The position numbers were made by a program, and so were the translations under genes. A stretch of 64,000 nucleotides of DNA. Origin: Jannaschia marina (GTDB lineage: Bacteria; Pseudomonadota; Alphaproteobacteria; Rhodobacterales; Rhodobacteraceae). Position 1 is the stretch's first letter. Each line of letters opens with the position of its first letter. Shown here one piece after another: positions 15,282 through 22,747 of the stretch. The DNA is taken from positions 62,001 to 126,000 of the forward strand of contig NZ_JABVAX010000002.1 of the NCBI RefSeq assembly GCF_013404595.1, given 5' to 3'. The notes under the pieces were generated by a model. That model worked only from the letters and a program-made list of their open reading frames with translations, did no database searches and had not been told where the DNA came from.

Positions 15282-16544
15282 TTGGCGCTCGGCGCGGGGG
15301 CTGCCAAGTCGGAAGGGGTTGCCTTCCATCCCTTCGACGAGGGTCGGGCGCGCGTGGGGCAACTTCTGTTCTACGATCCGATCCTGTCGGGGAACCGCAA
15401 CATCTCCTGCGCGACCTGCCACCATCACGATACCTTCTCGGCGGACGGTCTTTCGCTCGGGATCGGGGAAGGCGGTCAAGGGATCGGGCCGAAGCGCAGG
15501 GTGGCCGAAGGCGGCATCGTCAAGCGGGTGCCGCGCAACGCGCCGGGCCTCTGGAACGTGGGCGCGACCGAGTTCACGACCTTCTTCCACGACGGTCGCG
15601 TGTCGGAGACGGCGGTCTATGGCACCGGCTACGACAGCCCGGCGGAGGAGTGGCTGCCGCAGGGGCTGCCGAACCTCCTGACGGTGCAGGCGCTCTTCCC
15701 GCTCACCGCGCAATTCGAGATGGCGGGCAACGTCGGCGAGAACGAGGTGATCGGCGCGGTCAGCGACCGCATCGACCTCGGCTGGCCGATCCTCGCCAAG
15801 CGGGTGCGCACGATCCCGGCCTATGGGGAGGCGCTGACAGAGGCCTTCGGTCTGGAGAGCCCCGAGGACGTCCGCATCGAACATATCGCCATCGCGCTGG
15901 CCGATTTCATGAACTCCGAGTGGCGGTCGCTCGATGCGCCCTACGACCTTTGGCTGGCCGGCGAGGGGGCCCTGACGCCGGCGCAGGAACGGGGGCGCGC
16001 GCTCTTCTTCGGCAAGGGCGACTGCGCCTCCTGCCATTCAGGCCCTCTCTTCACCGATCACGACTTTCATGCCATCGCGCTGCCGCCCTTCGGGCCCGGG
16101 CGCACCCGGCGATGGGATCCGATCCCCCGCGACGTGGGCCGCATGGCCGAGACCGACGATCTGGACGATGCCTACCGCTTCCGCACGCCTTTCCTGCGCA
16201 ACGTGACGCTGACCGCGCCCTACGGGCACAACGGGGCCTATCCGACGCTCGCCGGCATCATCCGCCACCACGCGGACCCGGTGCAGGGGTTAGCAGATTG
16301 GCGGCCCGAGATGGCGCGCCTGCCGGAGACGCCCTGGCTCGCCGCGATCGACTTCGTGATCCACGACGACCGGGCCGAAATGGCGCGGGTTGCGTCCAAG
16401 TTGGACATCGCGCCTGTGGGCCTGAGCGACGGGGACATCGCCGACCTCGTGGCCTTCATGTCCGCGCTGGAGGGGGGCCAGAGCAAATACGGCCGGCTGG
16501 GTATCCCCGATAGCGTGCCCTCCGGCTTGGAGGTGGAGCGATGA
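15282..16544 (+). CDS. Di-heme cytochrome c peroxidase / MauG-like protein, start uncertain
   Basis: A bacterial di-heme cytochrome c peroxidase family protein with two heme-attachment motifs, CATCH in LSGNRNISCATCHHHD and CASCH in GKGDCASCHSG. It should work in the periplasm on peroxide or on oxidation of a partner protein. The first in-frame start codon is TTG 15282, which gives 420 residues but cuts off the front of what reads as a signal peptide (FHRFLLGLTLALGAGAA is encoded just upstream, with no ATG, GTG or TTG before it). A rare start or a frameshift near 15244-15260 is possible. The stop overlaps the sugar-kinase start (ATGA). Confidence 0.82.
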   Translation: MALGAGAAKSEGVAFHPFDEGRARVGQLLFYDPILSGNRNISCATCHHHDTFSADGLSLGIGEGGQGIGPKRRVAEGGIVKRVPRNAPGLWNVGATEFTTFFHDGRVSETAVYGTGYDSPAEEWLPQGLPNLLTVQALFPLTAQFEMAGNVGENEVIGAVSDRIDLGWPILAKRVRTIPAYGEALTEAFGLESPEDVRIEHIAIALADFMNSEWRSLDAPYDLWLAGEGALTPAQERGRALFFGKGDCASCHSGPLFTDHDFHAIALPPFGPGRTRRWDPIPRDVGRMAETDDLDDAYRFRTPFLRNVTLTAPYGHNGAYPTLAGIIRHHADPVQGLADWRPEMARLPETPWLAAIDFVIHDDRAEMARVASKLDIAPVGLSDGDIADLVAFMSALEGGQSKYGRLGIPDSVPSGLEVER

Positions 16545-17383
16545 CCCGGCTTCTGGTCTGCGGGATCGCGGTGATGGACTACGTCCACCGGGTCGAGGCC
16601 CTGCCCACCACCGAGGGCAAGCACCGCAGCACCGCCTTCGAGCGGATCGGCGGGGGCTGTGCCGCGAACGCCGCCGTCGGCGCGGCCCGGCTGGGGGCGA
16701 ATGTGACGCTGATGGCGCGGCTGGGCACGGATGCGACCGGCGACGAACTGGCGGCGATGTTCGCCGCCCGGGGTATCGCCACCGAGCTGGCCCGCGGCGG
16801 GCGCACGCCGCTGTCCTCGATCCTGATCGACCGGGCGGGCGAGCGGATGATCGTGAACTTCCCGGGTGCCGATCTGCCCGAGACGCCGCCCGAGGTGCCG
16901 CAGGCCGATGTCGTCCTTTCCGACTGCCGCTGGCCTGACGCCGCCGAGGCCGTGCTCCGAGCCGCCGTCGACCGGGGGCTCCCATCGGTTCTGGACGGTG
17001 AGAAGTACACCCCCGAACCGCTCGCCGCGCTAGCCACCCACACCGTTTTCTCGGCCCCCGGCCTGCGCGATTTCACCGGGGTCGACGCGCTCCCCCGCGC
17101 GCTGGCCGATGCCGCCACGCGCCTGCCGAACCACGTCGCCGTGACCGACGGGCCGCAGGGCGTGTTCTGGGGCGACGGGCTGCATGTGCCCGCCCCGCGC
17201 GTCACGCCCGTCGACACGCTGGGCGCGGGCGACCTCTGGCACGGGGCCTTCGCGCTTGCCCTCGGGCGGGGCGACAATCGCCGCGCCGCCTCCGATTTCG
17301 CCAACCGTGCCGCCGCGCTCAAATGCACGCGGGCGGGCGGCTGGAACCACTATCCGACACACACCGAACTGGAAAATCCATGA
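16541..17383 (+). CDS. PfkB-family sugar kinase, candidate sulfofructose kinase
   Basis: 280-residue ribokinase/PfkB-fold kinase. The N-terminal signature region is GGGCAANAAVGAARLGANV (37-55) and the C-terminal active-site motif is DTLGAGDLWHGAF with catalytic Asp231. It should phosphorylate a ketose using ATP ahead of the adjacent aldolase. ATGA overlaps link it to the di-heme gene before and the LacD aldolase after it. Kinase-plus-LacD aldolase pairs occur in tagatose and sulfofructose catabolism; the fucose-isomerase-like and Gfo/Idh neighbours make the sulfoquinovose reading attractive. The family is certain, the substrate is inferred. Confidence 0.88.
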   Translation: MTRLLVCGIAVMDYVHRVEALPTTEGKHRSTAFERIGGGCAANAAVGAARLGANVTLMARLGTDATGDELAAMFAARGIATELARGGRTPLSSILIDRAGERMIVNFPGADLPETPPEVPQADVVLSDCRWPDAAEAVLRAAVDRGLPSVLDGEKYTPEPLAALATHTVFSAPGLRDFTGVDALPRALADAATRLPNHVAVTDGPQGVFWGDGLHVPAPRVTPVDTLGAGDLWHGAFALALGRGDNRRAASDFANRAAALKCTRAGGWNHYPTHTELENP

Positions 17384-18411
17384 CGATCCAACTCACCCCC
17401 GGCAAGCAACTGGGCTTCCGCCGCATGTCCGACGCCGCGGGTCGCTTCAAGATGACCGCCGTGGACCAGCGCCCACCGATCAAGTCGGCCGTCGAGGCCC
17501 ATCGCGGCGGCCCCCATTGGGAGGACGTGGCGCGGGTCAAGACGGAACTCCTGCGCGCCTTGCAATCCTCTTCCACCGCGATGCTGATGGACCCGCATTA
17601 CGCCATCCCCCATGGCTGGCATGTGTTCGACCCTCGGAAGGGCCTGATCGTTACGCTGGAGGACAGCCTTTTCCGTGACACCGGGCAGGGGCGGTTCTCG
17701 GCGGAGATCGACGATTGGTCCGTGGGCAAGATCAAGCGGATGGGCAGCGACGCGGTGAAGGTGCTGGCCTGGTATCGCCCCGACATCTCGGACGAGGTGC
17801 GCGCCGCGCAGCATGATTTCGTGAAGCGCACCGGGGAGGCCTGCGCCCGCTTCGACATCCCGTTCCTGTTCGAGCTCCTGGTGCATCCGGTCGAAAGCGA
17901 CGCCGAGCAGACCAGCGAATACACTGAGATGGCCACGAAACACGCCGATCATGTCCTGCAATCGGTCGAGGCCTTTGCAGGGGCCGACTACGGCGTCGAC
18001 GTCTTCAAGCTGGAAAGCCCGGTGCCGGCCAAGGGTATCACCGGCGGCGACGCACAGGTGCAGGCGCTCTTCGACGATATGGGCAGGCTCGCGGCGCGGC
18101 CCTGGGTGATGCTGTCGGCGGGGGCGGGCAAGCCCGACTTCAAGACGGTGCTCGAATATGCCTACGCCGCCGGAGCCTCGGGTTACTTGGCCGGGCGGGC
18201 GATCTGGCTCGACGCCTTTCAGAGCTACCCCGACTGGGACGCGATGCAGGCGGGCCTCGCGCGCGACTCCGTGCCCTACATGGCCGATCTGAACGCGCTG
18301 ACCGATGCGAAGGCCACGCCCTGGCACGCCCACGCCTGCTATGGCGGGACGGGTCTCGACTTCATCGACCCGACCGCCGGCTTCCGTCAGGGCTACGGAG
18401 ATATCCGATGA
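17380..18411 (+). CDS. LacD-family class I aldolase, candidate sulfofructose-1-phosphate aldolase
   Basis: 343-residue class I (Schiff-base) aldolase of the LacD/YihT family, which cleaves ketose phosphates to dihydroxyacetone phosphate and an aldehyde. Family landmarks are AVDQR (27-31), LMDPHYAIP (69-77), DAVKVLAWYRPD (124-135), the likely Schiff-base Lys210 in VDVFKLESPV, and LSAGAG (245-250). LacD proteins act on tagatose-1,6-bisphosphate, YihT on 6-deoxy-6-sulfofructose-1-phosphate. The aldehyde product would be oxidised by the aldehyde dehydrogenase at 22748. Start ATG 17380 overlaps the kinase stop by four bases; a longer frame from 17323 is not needed. Confidence 0.88.
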   Translation: MTIQLTPGKQLGFRRMSDAAGRFKMTAVDQRPPIKSAVEAHRGGPHWEDVARVKTELLRALQSSSTAMLMDPHYAIPHGWHVFDPRKGLIVTLEDSLFRDTGQGRFSAEIDDWSVGKIKRMGSDAVKVLAWYRPDISDEVRAAQHDFVKRTGEACARFDIPFLFELLVHPVESDAEQTSEYTEMATKHADHVLQSVEAFAGADYGVDVFKLESPVPAKGITGGDAQVQALFDDMGRLAARPWVMLSAGAGKPDFKTVLEYAYAAGASGYLAGRAIWLDAFQSYPDWDAMQAGLARDSVPYMADLNALTDAKATPWHAHACYGGTGLDFIDPTAGFRQGYGDIR

Positions 18412-19733
18412 GGATCGGGATCCTGCCGCTCGGGCGGCCCACCTTCGACGTGGCTTTCGCCGAGGAGAAGCTGGCCGCGATGCTGTCGGCGCTCGATGCC
18501 AGCCGGCACGAAGTCACCGGGCCACGCCACCTGCTGATGGAGGCGGACGAGGCGGCGCTCGAGGCGACGCGGGACACCGACGTCCTGCTCATCCTGCAGG
18601 TCACCTTCACCGACGCCGCCTTCGCCACCCGCGCCGCCGTCGCCCATTCCGGCCGTGTGGCGATCTGGGCCGTGCCGGAGCCGCGTGCGGGCGGGCGCTT
18701 GCGGCTCAATGCCTTCTGCGGGCTGAACCTGCTGTCCCACGCGCTCGGCCTCAACGACCGGCGGTTCGCCTGGGCTTACGGAGACGACGTCGACCTCGAT
18801 GCGCTTCTGACCGGGCCGGAGAATATCCCGAAGCGTGGCACCCCTGCCGATGCGGCTCCGGTCGCCATCAACCGCGACCTGAAGATCGGGCGCATCGGGG
18901 CGCATCCCGACGGCTTCGCGACCTGCGCCTACGACAAGACCGATCTCGCCGCCCTAACGGGAGCGGAGGTGACGGAGCTGGACCTGCCAGACCTCTTCGA
19001 TCGCGCGCGCGCCCTGCCGGAGGCGGCGGTCGAGCCCTATGCCGCGAAGGCCGCCGACCTCGGCGGGCTCGACACGCTCGACAAAGGCGAGCTCGACCGC
19101 TCCCTGCGGCTGGCCGGGGCGCTCGACCAGCTGCAGTCCGAGTACCACTTCGACGCCATGGCGATCCGCTGCTGGCCCGAGACGTTCACCGAATACGGCG
19201 GCGCGGTCTGCGGTCCTGTCTCGATGCTAGGCGAGGCGCGCACGCCCTGTGCCTGCGAGGCGGACGTCTACGGCGCTGTCACGCAGACCATCCTGCAGGA
19301 CGTGGCCGACGCGCCGGTTTTCCTCGCGGACCTCGTCGATATGGACGGGGACACCGGCGTCGTCTGGCACTGCGGGCAGGCACCGGCGTCCATGGCGGCC
19401 AAGGCCCCCGATGCCACCGTTCACACCAACCGCAAGCAGGCGCTCCTTCTCGAATTTCCGCTGAAGGCCGGTCGCGTGACGCTCTTTCGCCTGAGCCAGG
19501 CCTACGGCGCGCCGCAGGTCGTCATCGCCACTGGCGCGGTGGTGGATGCGCCGATGGCCTACACGGGGACAAGCGGCGTCGTTCGCTTCGACCGTCCGGC
19601 CGATGCCGTCTGCGCCGATGTCATGGCCAGCGGGCTCGAACATCACATGGCGCTGGCCTATGGCGACCATGCGGACGCATTGAGAGGCGTGGCCGCCGGC
19701 CTCGGCATCCCGGTGCTGGAGCTGGGCGCATGA
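18408..19733 (+). CDS. L-fucose/arabinose isomerase-like protein, candidate aldose-ketose isomerase
   Basis: 441 residues. It aligns by motif with the broad L-fucose/L-arabinose isomerase-like family: an N-terminal Rossmann-like part (MRIGILPLGRPTFD), a metal/substrate region AIRCWPETFTEYGG (about 246-259), PCACEADVYGAVTQ (about 280-293), and a C-terminal half with VWHCGQAP. It would turn an aldose into the ketose that the PfkB kinase phosphorylates. The isomerase of the sulfo-EMP2 pathway differs from E. coli YihS and, as I recall, comes from this superfamily. ATGA overlaps tie it to the aldolase before and the Gfo/Idh gene after. Confidence 0.75.
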   Translation: MRIGILPLGRPTFDVAFAEEKLAAMLSALDASRHEVTGPRHLLMEADEAALEATRDTDVLLILQVTFTDAAFATRAAVAHSGRVAIWAVPEPRAGGRLRLNAFCGLNLLSHALGLNDRRFAWAYGDDVDLDALLTGPENIPKRGTPADAAPVAINRDLKIGRIGAHPDGFATCAYDKTDLAALTGAEVTELDLPDLFDRARALPEAAVEPYAAKAADLGGLDTLDKGELDRSLRLAGALDQLQSEYHFDAMAIRCWPETFTEYGGAVCGPVSMLGEARTPCACEADVYGAVTQTILQDVADAPVFLADLVDMDGDTGVVWHCGQAPASMAAKAPDATVHTNRKQALLLEFPLKAGRVTLFRLSQAYGAPQVVIATGAVVDAPMAYTGTSGVVRFDRPADAVCADVMASGLEHHMALAYGDHADALRGVAAGLGIPVLELGA

Positions 19734-20821
19734 TCCGCTACGGGCTGATCGGTGCTGGCATGATGGGGCAGGAGCACATCCGCAATATCGCCCTCCTCGA
19801 AGGTGCGCAGGTCGCCGCCGTGGCCGACCCGGACGAGACCATGCGCGGCGCGGCCGCGGCCGTCGCCGAGGCAGAGGGCTTCGCGGACCCCGAGGCGCTC
19901 ATCACGTCCGACCTCTGCGACGTCTACCTGATCGCCGCACCGAACGACGTGCACGCCCCGCTCGTCCAGCGCCTGCTGGCGACCGACAAGCCGATCCTCG
20001 TCGAGAAACCTCTGGCGACCACCACCGCCGCCTGCCGCGACCTGCTGAGCCAGGCCAAGGGCCGTGTCGCGCCGGTCTGGGTGGCGATGGAATATCGTTA
20101 CATGCCGCCTGTGCAACGGATGATCGAGATGCTGGAGCAGGGGGCGGTGGGCGCGCCGCGCATGGTGTCGATCCGCGAACATCGCTTCCCCTTCCTGCAG
20201 AAGGTGGACGACTGGAACCGTTTCAACGCCCGCACCGGCGGCACGCTCGTCGAAAAATGTTGCCACTTCTGGGACCTCATGCGCCTTCTGCTCAAGGCCG
20301 ACCCGGTCCGCGTCTACGCCAGCGCCGGCGTAGACGTGAACCACCGGGACGAGCGCTACGCCGGCGGGATCCCCGACATCGTCGACAACGCCTATGTCGT
20401 GGTCGATTTCGCAAACGGGACGCGGGGGATGCTGGACCTGTGCATGTTCGCCGAGGGCTCCTACTGGCAGGAGAGCATTGCCGTCACCGGTCCGAACGCG
20501 CGGGTCGAGGCCTTCATCCCTGGCCCCGCCCGCTTCGCCCCCGACGGCAAGCCGCGCGAGGCCGAGGTCGTCACGTCGCTGCGGGCCCTCAAGCAGGAGC
20601 TGCGGGAAGTCGTGCACACGCCCGAGGAACTCCTGGTCGCGGGCGACCACCACGGCTCGACCTTCTATCAGCATCAACGCTTCCTCGATCTCGTTCGCAC
20701 GGGGCGGGGCACGCCGGAGGTCAGTCTCTCCGACGGCTACTGGTCTGTTCTCGTGGGCGAGGCGGCCGAGGAATCCGCCCGTTCGGGGCAGGCCATCGAC
20801 CTGCGGGGGCGCAGTGCCTGA
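19730..20821 (+). CDS. Gfo/Idh/MocA-family NAD(P)-binding protein, possible NAD-dependent glycosidase
   Basis: 363 residues. Rossmann motif GLIGAGMMGQEH (5-16), AAPNDVHAPL (69-78) and the EKP motif (92-94, Lys93) define the Gfo/Idh/MocA fold; the C-terminal sheet domain contains GTLVEKCCHFWDLMR. Members are usually sugar dehydrogenases. Some, such as GH109 and the NAD-dependent sulfoquinovosidases reported from sulfo-EMP2 clusters, are glycosidases that use NAD transiently. Its place between an isomerase and downstream enzymes, with no other glycosidase in this operon, makes the second reading worth testing. ATGA overlap fixes the start at 19730. Confidence 0.85.
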   Translation: MIRYGLIGAGMMGQEHIRNIALLEGAQVAAVADPDETMRGAAAAVAEAEGFADPEALITSDLCDVYLIAAPNDVHAPLVQRLLATDKPILVEKPLATTTAACRDLLSQAKGRVAPVWVAMEYRYMPPVQRMIEMLEQGAVGAPRMVSIREHRFPFLQKVDDWNRFNARTGGTLVEKCCHFWDLMRLLLKADPVRVYASAGVDVNHRDERYAGGIPDIVDNAYVVVDFANGTRGMLDLCMFAEGSYWQESIAVTGPNARVEAFIPGPARFAPDGKPREAEVVTSLRALKQELREVVHTPEELLVAGDHHGSTFYQHQRFLDLVRTGRGTPEVSLSDGYWSVLVGEAAEESARSGQAIDLRGRSA

Positions 20822-20878
20822 TCCCCTCTCACCTCACGACCGGCCGCTGGCCGCGGCGAGACCCCTCTAGGAGACCAC

Positions 20879-21781
20879 ATGATCCTGATCACCGAATTCA
20901 TGGACGAGGCCTGGGTCGACTGGCTGCGCGCGCGCACCGAGGTCCACTATCAACCCGACCTGCCCGATCATCCCGAGGAGCTGGCCGAGCGCGCGACGCT
21001 GGCGCAGGCCCTCATCGTGCGCAACCGGACGCAGGTGCGGGGCGATCTGCTCTATGCGGGCTTCTCCTGCGTCGGACGGCTGGGCGTCGGGCTCGACAAC
21101 ATCGACATGGAGGGCTGCGCCGCGCGCGACATCGCCGTCTTCCCGGCGACAGGGGCCAACACGCTCTCGGTTGCCGAATACGTCGTGACGACGGCGGCCC
21201 TGCTCTTGCGCGGGGCCTACACGATGCGGCCCGCGATGGAGGCGGGCGACTGGCCGCGCGCGGCGGCCGGGCAAGGGCGGGAGATCGCTGGCAAGACGCT
21301 GGGCCTCGTCGGCTACGGCGAGATCGCGCGCAAGACGGCGGAGCTTGCCCGCGCGCTCGGCATGTCCTGCCTTGCCTCCGACCCCTACGCCGACGACTTC
21401 CCCGGCGCGATGGAAGGCACGGAGGAGGAAGTGCTGACCCAATCGGACGTCGTGACGCTGCATGTCCCCCTGACCGAAGAAACGCGGGGCATGATCGACG
21501 CCGAGGTGCTGTCGCGCATGAAGCCCGGGGCCGTGCTCGTCAACGCGGCGCGGGGTGGCGTGGTCGATGAGGCGGCACTGGCCGAGGCGCTTCGCTCCGG
21601 TCACCTCGCCGGGGCCGCGCTCGACACCTTCGAGACCGAGCCGCTCGGGGCGGACCACCCTTTCAAGGATGTCCCGAACCTCATCCTGACCCCCCATATC
21701 GGCGGCGTCACGGCCGAGGCCAACGCCCGCGTGTCGGAAATGACGGCGCGCCGGGTGGCCGCCCATCTCGGTCTGGACTAG
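20879..21781 (+). CDS. SerA-like 2-hydroxyacid dehydrogenase, resembles sulfolactate dehydrogenase type
   Basis: 300 residues, D-isomer-specific 2-hydroxyacid dehydrogenase fold. The opening MILITEFMDEAWVDWL and IVRNRTQV are followed by RLGVGLDNID, the cofactor motif GLVGYGEIAR, the substrate Arg in NAARGGVVDE, the Glu in FETEPLG and the catalytic His in TPHIGG. The ITEFMDE opening and RNRTQV remind me of (S)-sulfolactate dehydrogenases (SlcC); that is recollection, not an alignment. In this operon it could oxidise the acid made by the aldehyde dehydrogenase. AGGAG lies eight bases before the ATG; 57 bases separate it from the Gfo/Idh gene. Confidence 0.85.
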   Translation: MILITEFMDEAWVDWLRARTEVHYQPDLPDHPEELAERATLAQALIVRNRTQVRGDLLYAGFSCVGRLGVGLDNIDMEGCAARDIAVFPATGANTLSVAEYVVTTAALLLRGAYTMRPAMEAGDWPRAAAGQGREIAGKTLGLVGYGEIARKTAELARALGMSCLASDPYADDFPGAMEGTEEEVLTQSDVVTLHVPLTEETRGMIDAEVLSRMKPGAVLVNAARGGVVDEAALAEALRSGHLAGAALDTFETEPLGADHPFKDVPNLILTPHIGGVTAEANARVSEMTARRVAAHLGLD

Positions 21782-21790
21782 GTGCGGACC

Positions 21791-22744
21791 ATGGATCTCA
21801 ACCGCTACGCGATCGCCGGCCACGGGCTGACGGCGACCTTCACCGAATGGGGCGCGGCGCTCGTCGACCTGCGGCTCGACGGGATGGCGCATCCGCTGGT
21901 GCTGGGGCTCGACCGCCTCGAGGATTATGCAGCCGGTCATTCGAGCTACATGGGGGCAACGGCGGGCCGCTTTGCCAACCGGATCGCGGAGGCGCGGTTC
22001 ACACTCGACGGGATGGAAAACCGGCTCGACCCGAACTTTCAGGACCGCCATTCCCTCCACGGCGGATCGAAGGGCACGGGCAAGCGCGTCTGGTCGGTTG
22101 CGCGGCACGAGGCGGCGACGATCACCTTCGCGCTCGACCTCGCCGACGGCGAGATGGGCTATCCCGGCGCGATGCGGATCGAGGCGCGGTTCGCCTGCGG
22201 GGCCGGGCCGACGCTGCGGGTGGAGTACACTGCCACTTGCGACGCGCCGACCATCGTGAACCTTGCCCATCACAGCTACTGGAACCTCGACGGCACTGCG
22301 GACGTCTCCGGCCATAGCCTCACGGTGAAGGCCGACCGTTACCTGCCGGTCGACGAGGGGCTCATCCCGACGGGCGTCGCCGATGTCGCAGGCACGGCCT
22401 TCGACTTCCGTGCCGGGAGGATGCTTCCGGGTGAGGGGCTGCTCGATCACAACCTCTGCCTCGGCGACGCGCAGGAGCCGCTGCGCGACGTCGCGGTCCT
22501 GCGGGCGCGGGGGCTGTCGATGACCGTCGCGACGACCGAGCCGGGGCTGCAGGTCTACGACGGCGCGAAACTCGCGACGTCGGTTCCGGGCCTCGACGGC
22601 CGCCGCTACGGCGCACACGCGGGCGTCGCGCTCGAGCCGCAATGCTGGCCCGACGCGCCCAATCACACGGATTTCCCCGACTGCGTCCTGCGGCCGGGCG
22701 AGACATACGAACAGGTGACGACCTTCACCTTCACGAAAGGATAG
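21791..22744 (+). CDS. Aldose 1-epimerase (mutarotase) family protein
   Basis: 317 residues of the GalM-like aldose epimerase family, which interconverts alpha and beta anomers of a free sugar. Visible marks are TAGRFANRI (60-68), SLHGGSKG (84-91), NLAHHSYWNL near 160 and the catalytic Glu in VALEPQCWPDAPN near 282. ATG 21791 is preferred; a GTG at 21782 would add three residues. Placed between two dehydrogenases and next to an isomerase, it fits a pathway that must supply one anomer quickly, as the sulfoquinovose mutarotases do. Substrate not readable from sequence. Confidence 0.87.
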   Translation: MDLNRYAIAGHGLTATFTEWGAALVDLRLDGMAHPLVLGLDRLEDYAAGHSSYMGATAGRFANRIAEARFTLDGMENRLDPNFQDRHSLHGGSKGTGKRVWSVARHEAATITFALDLADGEMGYPGAMRIEARFACGAGPTLRVEYTATCDAPTIVNLAHHSYWNLDGTADVSGHSLTVKADRYLPVDEGLIPTGVADVAGTAFDFRAGRMLPGEGLLDHNLCLGDAQEPLRDVAVLRARGLSMTVATTEPGLQVYDGAKLATSVPGLDGRRYGAHAGVALEPQCWPDAPNHTDFPDCVLRPGETYEQVTTFTFTKG

Positions 22745-22747
22745 GAC

